From Paraburkholderia bonniea (GTDB taxonomy: Bacteria; Pseudomonadota; Gammaproteobacteria; Burkholderiales; Burkholderiaceae): a stretch of DNA of 64,000 nucleotides. Location: the NCBI RefSeq assembly GCF_009455625.1, contig NZ_QPEQ01000001.1, positions 930,001 to 994,000 on the forward strand, read 5' to 3'. Shown here in pieces: positions 28,652-39,060 of the stretch. How positions within the stretch are numbered: position 1 is the stretch's first letter; every line of letters begins with the position of its first letter. The notes beneath the pieces were generated by a model. The model was given only the letters and a program-made list of their open reading frames with translations. It did not search any database and was not told the DNA's origin. The translations under genes and the position numbers were made by a program.

Positions 28652-28811
28652 GCCCCATGTGTTGACTGCTGACCTCCTGCGTTCACCCCACACGCCCATG
28701 CCCCTATCCAGCACAGCCCGCCGCTCCCGGAGATTTTTCGCATGAACCAGCCCGCCGCTTCATCATTTCTGGCTCAGCCTTTGTCCAGTGCGTCCGGCAC
28801 TTCTGGCATGT

Positions 28812-29033
28812 CCAATGCGTCCAACACACCCAGCACACCCAGCACACCCAGCACACCCAGCACACCCAGCACACCCAGCACACCCAACACACCCAGCACA
28901 CCCAGCACACCCAGCACACCCAGCACACCCAACACACCCAACACACCCAACACACCCAACACACCCAACACACCCAACACACCCAACACACCCAACACAC
29001 CCAATGCGTCCAATGCGTCCAATGCGTCCAGCG
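28812..29033 (+). repeat. In-frame 9-base repeat in the 5' part of xdhB (ACACCCAGC/ACACCCAAC)
   Basis: Some twenty 9-base units encode TPS and TPN tripeptides, flanked by AATGCGTCC units encoding NAS. The tract sits before the conserved [16 protein letters not shown] segment, in what should be a short variable N-terminus. Because the unit is a multiple of three, length changes keep the frame. Confidence 0.95.
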
Positions 29034-30432
29034 CCTTCACCCGGGAGCCGGTTTCGCCGCCGCATGAATCCGCTCATCTGCACGTCAGCGGCGAAGCGCT
29101 TTATACCGATGACATCCCGCTGCTAGCTGGCACGCTGCATGCCGCGCTGGGCCTCTCGACCCACGCACATGCACGGCTGGTTTCTGTCGCGCTGGATGCC
29201 GTGCGCGCGATGCCCGGCGTGGTTGCGGTGTACACCGCAGCGGAGATTCCGGGGGCGAACGATTGCGGCCCGATCATTCACGATGATCCGGTGCTGGCAG
29301 ATGACGTCGTGCAGTACGTCGGGCAGCCGGTGTTCCTCGTGGTTGCTGTGTCGCATGAGGTTGCGCGGCGCGCGGCACGGGCTGCGCAAGTGGTCTACGA
29401 ACCGCTGCCTGCGTTGCTGAGCGCAACGCAGGCCCGCGCAGCGGGAGCCCAGGTGCTGCCGCCGATGAAGCTGGCCCGGGGCGACGCCAGCAGCCAGATC
29501 AGCGCAGCGGCGCGGCGCGAGCGCGGCGCAATGCTGCTGGGCGGCCAGGAGCAGTTTTATCTCGAAGGCCAGGTGGCTTACGCGTCACCGCAGGAAGATC
29601 ACGGCCTGCATGTGTGGTGCTCGACCCAGCATCCGTCCGAGATGCAGCAACTGGTTGCGCATCTGCTCAATTTGCCCGCACACAGCGTGCAGGTCGAATG
29701 CCGCCGGATGGGGGGCGGCTTTGGCGGCAAGGAATCGCAATCGGGCCTGTTCGCGTGCTGCGCGGCGCTCGCCGCGTGGAAGCTGCAACGCCCGGTGAAA
29801 CTGCGCGCCGACCGTGACGACGACATGCTGATTACCGGCAAGCGCCACGATTTTCACTACAGCTATGAGGTGGGCTACGACGACACCGGCTTGATCGAAG
29901 GCGTGGCGCTGGACATGACTTCGCGTTGCGGTTTTTCCGCCGATCTCTCAGGGCCGGTGATGACGCGCGCAATCTGCCATTTCGATAACGCGTACTGGTT
30001 GCCGCATGTGCAGATCGAAGGCTTTTGCGCCCGCACCAACACCCAGTCGAACACCGCGTTTCGCGGCTTTGGCGGCCCCCAGGGGGCGTTTGCGATCGAA
30101 TACATCATCGACAACATCGCGCGCACGCTGCAACTCGATCCGCTCGATGTCCGCCGCCGCAACCTGTATGGCCAGACGGAGCGCAATCAGACGCCGTATG
30201 GCCAGATCATCGAAGACAACGTCTTGCCCGAGCTGCTGGACGAGCTGGAAGCGAGCAGCGACTACCGGGCGCGGCGCGCGGTAGTGCGAGCGTTCAATGC
30301 AGGCAGCACGGTGCTGAAAAAAGGCCTGGCGCTGACCCCGGTCAAGTTCGGCATTGCTTTCAACGTGACGCATCTGAACCAGGCGGGCGCGTTGGTGCAT
30401 CTCTACGTGGATGGCTCGGTTCTGGTGAATCA

Positions 30433-30924
<492 letters not shown>

Positions 30925-31582
30925 CTATCTGGCCCGGGTGCAATTGTGGTCCGATGGTTTTTACGCTACGCCCGGGCTGCACTGGGACGCGGCCACGCTG
31001 CAAGGGCATCCGTTTCATTACTACGCGTATGGCGCGGCAGTCGCTGAAGTCGTGATCGACACCCTCACCGGCGAAATGCGGGTGCTGCGCGCCGACTTGC
31101 TGCACGACGTGGGCGCGTCGCTCAATCCCGCGCTGGATCTGGGCCAGGTCGAAGGCGGGTTTATTCAAGGCATGGGCTGGCTGACGACAGAAGAGTTGTG
31201 CTGGAACCAGGACGGCCTGCTGACGACCCACGCGCCATCCACGTACAAGATTCCAGCGACGAACGATTGCCCGCCAGCATTCCACGTGAAGCTGTTCAAC
31301 AACCGCAATGCGGTGGACAGCATTCATCGCTCGAAAGCGGTGGGGAGCCGCCATTGTTGCTGTCGTTCGCGGTGTTCTTCGCGCTTAGGGATGCGGTGGC
31401 GAGCGTTGCGGATGACGCGGATGCTTCAGGGGCTGTGAGGGTGAATCCGCCGTTGAACGCACCCGCCACTAGCGAAGCGATTCTCGCGGCAGTGGAGGCG
31501 GTGCGCGCTGCCTGTGCGCCGGCGGCGTCGGCTGCATCCGCTGCGTCGGTATCAGCATCAACATCAGTGGCTGAGGTGAGTG

Positions 31583-32224
31583 ATGCGCCGCGCTGAGCCT
31601 GCCGCGGCGCTTACCGCTGCGGTTCTGCCCGTTCTGCCACGGCAGACGACGCTTCATAACCCGCTTCATAGCCCGCTTCAAACCCCACGCGATGAGGCAC
31701 TGCCACCGCTGTTTCATCTGCTGCTGTTTGGCGCGGGCCATGTGGGCCAGGCGCTGGTTACGCTGCTAGGGCGCTTACCCTGCGTGGTGCAGTGGGTGGA
31801 TGTCCGCGATGAACAGTTTCCCGATGAAACCCCCGCCAACGTCCAGATCGAAGCCACCGATACGCCCGAGGCGCTGGTCGATGCCGCGCCGCCCGGGGCG
31901 TACTTTCTGGTGATGACGCATGACCATGCGCTCGATTTCGCGCTGGCGCAGCGCATCCTGCGGCGTGGCGATTTCGCTTACTTCGGCATGATTGGCTCGC
32001 ACACCAAGCGAGTGAAATTCGAGCGGCGCTTGCTGGAGCGCGGCGTTGATCCGGCCCGGATTGGTGCGATGGTGTGCCCGGTTGGCGTGCCCGGCATCGC
32101 TGACAAAGCCCCGGCTTCGATTGCGCTGGCGGTCTGCGCGGAGCTGTTGTGCATGCGCTCCCGGGCTCACCGCGAGGCGGGGCCTGGACTGCCGTCATTG
32201 CGGCGCATGGCGCAGCCCGTTTAG
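31583..32224 (+). CDS. xdhC: XdhC-family molybdenum cofactor insertion protein, N-terminal domain missing
   Basis: This 213-residue protein has the Rossmann domain of XdhC (LLLFGAGHVGQAL near residue 47, FLVMTHDHALDFAL, YFGMIGSHTKR, GVPGIADKAPASIA). XdhC proteins normally also have an N-terminal CoxI-type domain and are about 100 residues longer. Here the first 45 residues are low-complexity Pro/Leu/Thr sequence. XdhC normally binds the molybdenum cofactor, promotes its sulfuration and delivers it to XdhB. The start overlaps the true 3' end of xdhB by 14 bases. GTG at 31580 is an alternative start. Function is doubtful given the missing domain and the broken xdhB. Confidence 0.8.
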   Translation: MRRAEPAAALTAAVLPVLPRQTTLHNPLHSPLQTPRDEALPPLFHLLLFGAGHVGQALVTLLGRLPCVVQWVDVRDEQFPDETPANVQIEATDTPEALVDAAPPGAYFLVMTHDHALDFALAQRILRRGDFAYFGMIGSHTKRVKFERRLLERGVDPARIGAMVCPVGVPGIADKAPASIALAVCAELLCMRSRAHREAGPGLPSLRRMAQPV

Positions 32225-32420
32225 GGCCTTGGGCCAAGGTGGTCTGATGAGCGGCTGCGCCATGCGCCGTATTTTTTGGCCGGAATCGCCTCCGTTGCTG
32301 GAACTCGCTGGTCTGCCGTGTTACTCAAGCTGAGCAGGGGGTTCAGTGCCGGATGCCGAGTACGAGCAGAAATTATTTTCTGAATAGTCCGGAATATTCT
32401 CACGATTTGAGTTTAAAAAT

Positions 32421-33962
32421 ATGTCCAAACCGATTGGTCAAAAATTATCTAATTTGGTTAAGTCGCTGATTGATTATAATGAAATTAATCCGGTGGTGAG
32501 CCAGGAAACCAGTGGTGATACCACGCGTGCGAGCGAATATCAGAAGTTGAATTTTGATTATCATGCCAGTCAGAAGCATATTCCGAAAAATATTAATATC
32601 CATCATATTTTGTGCGACCCTGCCCTTTTGAAGGGCAAGGTCGAACTGGCGAAAGGGCAGAAGTTAAAAGATTTTACTATTGATGGGCTGTGGGAATGTC
32701 GTGATTTGAGTTATTTTAATGAGCAGGGAGCATCTGATCCGAAAGGCATTTTTGATGAGAAAAATCGCCCTGAATCGCCATTTAAGACAATGGTGCCGGT
32801 TAATTTAGAGGACCAAAAGATTGAGCATGGAGATCTGAAAATTGAGGTCCGCAGTCTGCTGAAACTTGAAAAAGAGCTGGGTCCGGGCATCAGGTTTATT
32901 CAAGATCACTTGTGCAAAGGTTTTTTTGCGGGGCCTGATTTGTTCTCAAAAGAATATGTCAGATGCAATAATCCGAAGCTAAGCGAGGCTTTCCCAGAGG
33001 CTGGGCCGAGCGAGATTCGGCTATTGAGCAGGGTTTTCGATTTTTATATTGCGATGACTAATCGGGCGGTTCGTGATGATCTGGCACAGTGCATGACTTT
33101 TGATTTTCTCAAGCCGGAGCAGGAAACCGAAGAAAATCTGGAGAAATTTTTCGAGGCAGTCAGTGTTTTTTATAAATTTGCCATAGAAAATAAAAATGAA
33201 AAGGGTTTGATGTTTCAGCGTTCTACGGGAGATTCGGCCCATTCCAAGCCTTATAGTAGACCGGAAATTTACGCAGTTTTAAGGCTGCATGTTGATTCCA
33301 GAAGTAAAAAGCTGGAAGGGCAGATTAAGGTGCTGCTTGAGTATTTTGCTGGTGAAGATGTTTGCTCTAACATGATTGGCCCCCTGATAGTTTATACGCA
33401 TGATGTTTTGCGCTGTAAACTGGATCAAATTCAAGGCAAGATAAATCCAGAAAAAAATAACTTTTCAACCGTTCGTTATAAGCGGGAAATTGAGGAGGCA
33501 TTTCTTGCTATTGCAGATCGAAATTTGGCAATTAGCCGGGAAATTCTCGCGGCCTGCTATACGATGTGTGTGGTGATTAATGCGCTTGCCTCGACTACGC
33601 TGAAGCCCGTAACGCGTTTTTCCAATACCGCATTTTTTGAAAAGATCATGGGTGATTTGCTGACGGAGGCCGTCAGGCAGGAGGCGCTCAGCAAGCCTGG
33701 CAAACCGCCGCTTGCATCTGGCGTATCGCCTTGGGCTAGGGCTTCGATTCCGGCCGGGACTCAGTCTTTGGTTTTGGCTTTGACCCGGAAATCACTGTTA
33801 GCTCCAAGTTCAGCGCCAATTGCAATCCCCACGCCAAATTTGACTTCGACCTGGACTCCGACCCTGCAGTCGTCTGGGGCATCGCTGGAGTCTTCGGTTT
33901 CGTCGTCGCCTGAAGCTTTGCTTGCATCGTCCCCTTTGTCCTTGTCTAAAAACAGCCTCTAA
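32421..33962 (+). CDS. AT-rich orphan protein, possible secreted effector, unknown function
   Basis: This 513-residue protein belongs to no family I recognise. Base composition is clearly lower in GC than the flanking xdh and DsbA-like genes and similar in style to the LRR genes. No signal peptide or membrane helix is visible. Residues 1-430 are charged and globular (for example DHLCKGFFAGPDLF, LLEYFAGEDVCSNM). Residues about 430-513 are a Ser/Pro/Ala/Thr-rich tail rich in SS, PT and SP pairs. The start ATG at 32421 has no clear ribosome site, but no better start exists. It is probably horizontally acquired. Effector status is an inference from composition, solitude and tail. Confidence 0.75.
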   Translation: MSKPIGQKLSNLVKSLIDYNEINPVVSQETSGDTTRASEYQKLNFDYHASQKHIPKNINIHHILCDPALLKGKVELAKGQKLKDFTIDGLWECRDLSYFNEQGASDPKGIFDEKNRPESPFKTMVPVNLEDQKIEHGDLKIEVRSLLKLEKELGPGIRFIQDHLCKGFFAGPDLFSKEYVRCNNPKLSEAFPEAGPSEIRLLSRVFDFYIAMTNRAVRDDLAQCMTFDFLKPEQETEENLEKFFEAVSVFYKFAIENKNEKGLMFQRSTGDSAHSKPYSRPEIYAVLRLHVDSRSKKLEGQIKVLLEYFAGEDVCSNMIGPLIVYTHDVLRCKLDQIQGKINPEKNNFSTVRYKREIEEAFLAIADRNLAISREILAACYTMCVVINALASTTLKPVTRFSNTAFFEKIMGDLLTEAVRQEALSKPGKPPLASGVSPWARASIPAGTQSLVLALTRKSLLAPSSAPIAIPTPNLTSTWTPTLQSSGASLESSVSSSPEALLASSPLSLSKNSL

Positions 33963-34112
33963 AAATGCTCATTGCCTGGGCCGCTTGCCGCTTGCCGCTC
34001 GTCGTCAAGCGCCGGGCTTCTGTTTGTCTTCTGGCGCAGGGGCCCGGTGCCACGCTAGTGTTTCTTGCCCCCGCAATGACCGTCACGGCCACGCTCACAG
34101 GTACTGCGGCGC

Positions 34113-34757
34113 TTAATCCAGCCCCAGACCTGACGGCAACGCGCTGATCCGCTTCACTTCCTTCGATTCCAGCCAGTTTGGCGTGCGAGCGCAATACAGC
34201 ACCATTGGTAGCGCGTCTTCCCCCCAGAACAACTGTCCGCCCAAGCGAAATGTCGGCACGCCGAACACCTCAAGTGCCAGCGCTTCGTCGGTATTGCGCC
34301 GCAATTGCGCCTGCCCCTCGTCGCTGGCGGCGCGTGCTGCGCCGTCGCTTAACCCTAGGCGCTCGCCCAGGCTGGCGAAGCCTTCGGCAGTGGATGGGTC
34401 ACGTCCTTCGCGCCAGATAAAACGGAAAATTTCCCGCACACAGGCCGTATCCGCTCCCATCGTCAGCGCCAGACCCATTACGGCGCTGGAATCGAACGGA
34501 TGGGCCGGCGGCATTTTGAACGGGATGCCTAGTTGTTCTGCGCGAAACAATGCGTGGCGGTAAGTGAACCAACGTTTGGCTGGCACGCCGTAGGCGGAGC
34601 GCTGACCCCAATGACGATAGATTTCGCGCAACAGCACCGGAGTCGGGATAAATGGCAGGTTGGGCCATTTCTCGTGCTGCTCCAGCAAGAGATAGCTAAA
34701 GGGTGAGACGAAATCGTAAAACCACAGGGGCTGAGTTGCGTCGAGAGCATGCGTCAT
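34113..34757 (-). CDS. 2-hydroxychromene-2-carboxylate isomerase / DsbA-like thioredoxin-fold protein
   Basis: This is a 214-residue protein of the HCCA isomerase branch of the DsbA family. It opens with LWFYDFVSPFSYL, where Ser replaces the CxxC of true DsbA, as in kappa-class GST/HCCA isomerases. VFGVPTFRLGGQLFWGEDAL near the C-terminus is the conserved cis-Pro and substrate region. In characterised members it isomerises HCCA during naphthalene breakdown using glutathione; the substrate here is unknown. The start is at 34757, preceded by a GGAG ribosome site. A longer frame from 34796 is not supported. Confidence 0.85.
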   Translation of the reverse strand: MTHALDATQPLWFYDFVSPFSYLLLEQHEKWPNLPFIPTPVLLREIYRHWGQRSAYGVPAKRWFTYRHALFRAEQLGIPFKMPPAHPFDSSAVMGLALTMGADTACVREIFRFIWREGRDPSTAEGFASLGERLGLSDGAARAASDEGQAQLRRNTDEALALEVFGVPTFRLGGQLFWGEDALPMVLYCARTPNWLESKEVKRISALPSGLGLD

Positions 34758-35192
34758 GGTGTCTCCGGAAGGCCTGTCATGGCAGGAGGTGTCCACGCTG
34801 GGTGAGAGCGCTGCGTGGATCTTACGCTGGGCTGGTGGTGACGTTGCTGGTGTTGGTGTTGACGGTGGAGTTGTTGGTGGCGGTGGCGGTGGCGGTGGCG
34901 GTGGCAGTAGCAGTAGCAGTAGCAGTAGCAGTAGCAGTAGCAGTAGCGGTAGCGGTGGCAGTAACAGTGGCGGTAGCAGTAGCAGTGACGTTGATGTTGC
35001 CGGTGCCGGTGCCGGTGCCGGTGCCGTGTTCTTGCTGCTGCCGTTGCTATTGCCGCTGCTGTGCTGTGCTGTGCCGCAGCCGCCAGGCGCGACCCTGCCG
35101 CGCGCTTCGGTGATGGGTGATGCTGAGTGGCGAGTTGAGCCAGTGGCGAGCCTCGGCGCGGGGCCAAGGCTGCATTGCCTGAGGCCAGCGAG
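34758..35192. other. Intergenic region dominated by a minisatellite
   Basis: It lies between two minus-strand genes. Only repeat-derived open frames (poly-Val/Ala, poly-Gly/Ser) are present, and no gene is supported. Confidence 0.6.
34866..34993. repeat. Trinucleotide-based tract (GGTGGC then AGTAGC units)
   Basis: This is a run of GGTGGC hexamers passing into AGTAGC hexamers and mixed variants, followed at about 35001-35025 by GCCGGT units. It lies upstream of the HCCA-isomerase-like gene. Confidence 0.9.
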
Positions 35193-36617
35193 TCAGGCCG
35201 CTGGATGATCCGGCGCAGTGCTCGCGGTGGAGGTGCCGTCCGGGTTCTGCGGGGCATCTTGGACGTCCTGGCTGGCATGACGTCCACGCTGCAGCCGCGA
35301 GCGCACGAAGCCAATATGCTCGCGCAGCACGTAAAACTGGTCCGCGTAGGCGAGTGGCATCTTGAGCCCATTGACGGATTCTTCAATCACATCGAGCCGT
35401 TCGATCAGCGTTTGGCGCTCGGCCCGTGTGATGTCACTGAAGGCACCACGCTCAATCGCAATCAACGCGCCGTACCAGCGGTAAATCCGCGATTTGACCC
35501 GCCACGCATACAACGCTGGCACTAGCCGCATCCCGGGAATCAGCACCACGATCAGCGGCACCAGAAGCACTAGCAGACGGTCCGCGAGACTAGCGAGCCA
35601 GAACGGCAAGGTTCGGTACAAAAAGCTCTTGCCTGACTGGTAATAGCGCGCGGCATCGTCGCTGACCGGAAAGTCATGCACCAGTGGGGCGGGAAACTCA
35701 CCGGCATGTTGCATCAGGCTCGCCTTGCCATGCACTTCACGGGCAGCCTCAATCAGCAAATCAGACAACGCGGGATGCAAGCTCTCACGCGCGATCAGTT
35801 CGACCGTTGGCGCGATGAGATACACCGGTTTCGACGGCAGATTGCGGCCCAGATCGAACGAGCCCATGGGCAGCGTGATCTTGGTCAGATACGGAAAGCG
35901 CCTGGCGTAGGCGTTGGCCTGGACAAAGTCATACAACTGCACGCCGGGGGTGCGGTACAGCTTGCTCATCACCGCTGGCTGAGCAGAATCACCCGCGAGA
36001 AAAGCGGCTTCGACCTGCCCGGCGATCAGCGCCTGGGCGGCATCTTCACCGGAGAGCGGCAGTAACGCGGTTGAGCCACCGGGCGTGATGCCATTGGCTT
36101 TGAGGATCGCCAGCGCGAGCTCACGCGTGCCACTGCCTTCCGCGCCAATCGCCAGGCGCTGTCCAGCGAACTGGGACAAGCGCGTGAGCGTAGGGCCGCG
36201 ATAAAAAATCACCAGCGGCACATACGCCACGCTGCCTAACGAGACCAGGCCGGCATGAGGCGCATCGGGTGCCAGCCCCCCCTGAATGAACGCGACATCG
36301 ACCGTGGTGCCAGGCTCTGCCAGGCGTTTCAGGTTTTGCAGTGAGCCTTCGGACGCCAGCACGTTCAACGTGATGTGGTTGCGCGCGAGGATCGCCTTGT
36401 ACTTTTGCGCGGAATTCCAGAACGAGCTGCCGACGGGTCCTGCGCTGATGGTCAACGTGGTGGGCGGGGCGGGCTGGATCAGGCGCACCGCAGCCCAGAT
36501 TGCCAGTGCGCAGATCAGCACGATGGGGCCAAACGACACGGCCAGATCACGCCAGGAGATGGCGACGAAACGGGCGACAAGGCGAGGCGGGCGTTTGCGC
36601 GCGGAAGATGGCTTCAT
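35193..36617 (-). CDS. TAXI-family TRAP transporter solute receptor with membrane anchors
   Basis: This protein of about 474 residues has one membrane helix near the N-terminus (VSFGPIVLICALAIWAAV) and then a periplasmic substrate-binding domain. The domain contains ISAGPVGSSFWN and IGAEGSGTRELALAILKANG, typical of the TAXI (TRAP-associated extracytoplasmic immunogenic) family. A second membrane segment (LLVLLVPLIVVLIPGMRLV) lies near residue 370, ahead of a cytosolic helical tail. Tethered TAXI receptors of this plan are common in Burkholderiaceae. No TRAP permease gene lies nearby, so it may serve a distant one or act as a sensor. The start at 36617 (MKPSSARKRPP) is chosen because the 21 residues before it look unconserved; 36680 is the longest option. 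Confidence 0.8.
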   Translation of the reverse strand: MKPSSARKRPPRLVARFVAISWRDLAVSFGPIVLICALAIWAAVRLIQPAPPTTLTISAGPVGSSFWNSAQKYKAILARNHITLNVLASEGSLQNLKRLAEPGTTVDVAFIQGGLAPDAPHAGLVSLGSVAYVPLVIFYRGPTLTRLSQFAGQRLAIGAEGSGTRELALAILKANGITPGGSTALLPLSGEDAAQALIAGQVEAAFLAGDSAQPAVMSKLYRTPGVQLYDFVQANAYARRFPYLTKITLPMGSFDLGRNLPSKPVYLIAPTVELIARESLHPALSDLLIEAAREVHGKASLMQHAGEFPAPLVHDFPVSDDAARYYQSGKSFLYRTLPFWLASLADRLLVLLVPLIVVLIPGMRLVPALYAWRVKSRIYRWYGALIAIERGAFSDITRAERQTLIERLDVIEESVNGLKMPLAYADQFYVLREHIGFVRSRLQRGRHASQDVQDAPQNPDGTSTASTAPDHPAA

Positions 36618-37316
36618 GAGACGGTGCATGCGAGGAAAAAACCAGGGCCGGGCATCAGCCAGGCGCTTCGGCGTGAGCATCTGAAGCGCTGAAAGGGCTG
36701 GCGAGGCGGGATTGGCGCAGATGGTAACCGAGATTGACAGCGGCCAAGCGTGTGGTGGAAGTGCGGCTGGGTGTCGCTGGAGTGCGCTGACGGCGTGCGT
36801 GAGTGTGTCTGGACGTTGTTGCTTTTCGGTGTTTCTCGTTACTCCCAGTTGTTTCTTGTTTTTTTGTTTCTTTTGCTGCTTCCGCTGCTACATCCGCTTC
36901 ATTACCCCAGCGCTTTGTATGAGAGCTTTGGCCGCAGTTGATGAAACTCTTTGCGCTTCTGGCCTGGCTGGATTAAATTGTGCGGCGCTGTCGCAACTTG
37001 CCTGTGTCTTCTCCCGAGTCGAACCGGCTCCTTTAGCCGGACCCAGGCAGCCAGCATCATGCGATAAGCCCGGCCCGCCAGCTAGCACCGCATTCAGACG
37101 GCTCGCACTGGCCCACGCCTGGTTTTCTGTATCTGTACTGCTTCCCGCCTCTCATATCTCATACGTTCGCCAGAACGGGCCTGCGGCATGGCGCGTCACG
37201 TCATGCCTTTTGCGGGTCCGCTGGATTGCCGCAGGTTGTACCGGATGAATTGCCGGATGTTGTTCCTGAGCCGCTGGTTAGAGGCGGTCTAAATCGAAGT
37301 CAAAAGGAGAGAAGTG
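36618..37316. other. Intergenic region upstream of the BON-domain gene
   Basis: This is a 700-base gap with a pyrimidine-rich stretch (36820-36900). Open frames across it lack any family signature. It must hold the divergent promoters. No RNA gene is recognised. Confidence 0.45.
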
Positions 37317-37685
37317 ATGAAATCGGTCGAGTTGATGAAGATGCTGGGTGGTGTATTGGCACTGACAGTTGCGTGCCAGGTGTCGGCGCAAGGCAGTGAC
37401 GCGATGGCAGCGGGCACGATGGCAAGCGCGCCAGCAGCGGCTGCGCCCGCAGCGAAGTCATCCAGCAAGCATGCGAACGGTGCGCTCGGCCGCAAGGTAC
37501 GCGGTGCGCTGGCCAAGGCTCAGGGCATTGACGTCTCGAAAATCTCGGTACGCGCCCGCAATGGTTCGGTGACGCTGACGGGTTCGGTGCCTGACGCAGG
37601 CCAGATTGATCTGGCGACGCAGGCCGCGAAGAGCGTGGCAGGCGTGAAATCGGTGCAGAACAAGCTGTCGGTCCAGTCTCAGTAA
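37317..37685 (+). CDS. Secreted BON-domain protein (OsmY-like)
   Basis: This 122-residue protein has an N-terminal signal peptide (LGGVLALTVACQVSAQG) and an Ala-rich linker. A single BON domain follows at about residues 58-120 (VRARNGSVTLTGSVPDAGQ, AGVKSVQNKLSV). BON domains are thought to bind phospholipid or other envelope surfaces, and OsmY-like proteins help in envelope stress. ATG at 37317 follows an AAAGGAG ribosome site; GTG at 37314 is the alternative. A strong terminator lies at 37823-37873. Confidence 0.88.
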   Translation: MKSVELMKMLGGVLALTVACQVSAQGSDAMAAGTMASAPAAAAPAAKSSSKHANGALGRKVRGALAKAQGIDVSKISVRARNGSVTLTGSVPDAGQIDLATQAAKSVAGVKSVQNKLSVQSQ

Positions 37686-37822
37686 ATGGAATGGGCGCGA
37701 ATAACTGGAAACAGATAGCGAGATGAGCTGGGCGAGATCGCCTGGTTTTTATCCGGCATCTGGTGTCTGGTGTCTGGCCTGACGCGGATCTGATCCAGGT
37801 CTGGCGCAGATGAAGTAACGCT

Positions 37823-37873
37823 AAGCGGCCTGCCCGCGCGGAGTTGATGTTCCGCGCGGGCAGGCCGCTTTTT
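37823..37873 (+). terminator. Intrinsic terminator after the BON-domain gene
   Basis: A long perfect stem (AAGCGGCCTGCCCGCGCGGA paired with its complement across an 8-base loop) is followed by TTTTT. Confidence 0.9.
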
Positions 37874-37981
37874 GCTGGGCGAGAGCCTGGGCGTGGTGCG
37901 GATGCCGCAGTTATGCCAGCCCGGCGACGCCTCAGTGACTGGTTGTGCGAGTTGTTGGGTTGTTGAGCTACTGAATCACTG

Positions 37982-38052
37982 AGCCACTGAACTACCGAAC
38001 CACTGAACCACTGAACCACTGAACCACTGAACCACTGAACCACTGAACCACT
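37982..38052. repeat. 8-base tandem repeat (ACCACTGA)n
   Basis: Roughly nine 8-base units occur here, nearly perfect in the second half and degenerate at the left. The rest of 37874-38271, between the terminator and the permease gene, shows no gene. Confidence 0.9.
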
Positions 38053-38271
38053 GCGTCCCAGCGTAGTGACCGTGCGTGCCGCGCGCGCATGGCGCGCTTT
38101 AATCACACCGGATTTTGCTGCAGCCGTTTACCCGGGCATCTGATGCCTGCCGCCGCTAGCCGCCGCTAGCGGCTACTTGCTGCAGTGTTCGGCTAGTGGC
38201 GGTGGGAATGCTAGCGGCAATTGCACCTCAACTACGCGGCATACGCCAGGCAAGCCGGACGCTTGCCGTCC

Positions 38272-39060
38272 TTAAGCCACGATCAGCTTGAGGCCGACCA
38301 GCGCCAGCGTCGCGGCCAAAATATGCCGCAGCAGCGCATCGGGGGCGCGTGACGAAAGCAGGCTGCCCAGCACGATGCCGGGCAGCGAGCCGATGAGCAG
38401 CGACAGCAGCATGGCCCAGTCAACCGATCCCAGCAGCCAGTGGCCTGTGCCCGCCAGCAAAGTGAGTGGCACCGCGTGAGCGATATCGGAGCCGATGATC
38501 CGGGTGGTCGGCAGCAGCGGATACAGCAGCAGTAACACTGTCACGCCGATGGCCCCCGCGCCCACCGAGGTGAGCGACACCAGCGCTCCCAGTGCCGCGC
38601 CGGTCAGCACGGTCATGCCGAGCGCTCGCGCCTGGGTGGGGCCCTGGTTGCGGTGTGCGGCGAGAGCTGCAAGTTGCGGCCGAAACACCAGCGCCAGCGC
38701 AGTGAGCAGCAACGCACCACCCAGCACGTTCAGGATGAGCAGGCTAGTGCCCGGCGCATGCATGCCGTAGCGATGCAGCACCAGCAGCGTGACGGCTGCC
38801 GCAGGCACACTGCCTGCGGCGAGCCGCAACGTGATGTGCCAGTCGATGGAGCCTTTCAGACCATGCACGCAACTGCCCACGGATTTGGTGGCGGCGGCGT
38901 AAAGCAAATCGGTGCCGACTGCTGTCGCGGGATGGACCCCGAACAGCAGCACCAGGATCGGCGTCATCAACGAGCCTCCGCCAACGCCGGTCAACCCAAC
39001 CAGAAAACCGACGAACAGGCCAGAGAGGGAATACAGAAGATTGATATCGGGAAGTGCCAT
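38272..39060 (-). CDS. TSUP-family (TauE/SafE) membrane permease
   Basis: This 262-residue protein has about eight membrane helices and the paired glycine-rich signatures of the TSUP family: GLTGVGGGSLMTPIL near the N-terminus and SVGAGAIGVTVL in the second half. The conserved HPATAVGTDLLYAA segment is present. Members export sulfite, sulfoacetate or related organosulfur anions; the substrate is unknown here. The start is the ATG at 39060 (MALPDINLL). The longer frame runs through the minisatellite at 39237-39297 and is rejected. Confidence 0.88.
   Translation of the reverse strand: MALPDINLLYSLSGLFVGFLVGLTGVGGGSLMTPILVLLFGVHPATAVGTDLLYAAATKSVGSCVHGLKGSIDWHITLRLAAGSVPAAAVTLLVLHRYGMHAPGTSLLILNVLGGALLLTALALVFRPQLAALAAHRNQGPTQARALGMTVLTGAALGALVSLTSVGAGAIGVTVLLLLYPLLPTTRIIGSDIAHAVPLTLLAGTGHWLLGSVDWAMLLSLLIGSLPGIVLGSLLSSRAPDALLRHILAATLALVGLKLIVA

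Noticed and set aside
28704-29083. Cys-Trp-Val and similar repeat proteins on the minus strand
   Set aside because: They are antisense readings of the 9-base repeat inside xdhB.
34756-35208. Gly/Ser-rich and Val/Ala-rich open frames
   Set aside because: They are produced by the GGTGGC/AGTAGC tract and overlap the start of the HCCA-isomerase-like gene.
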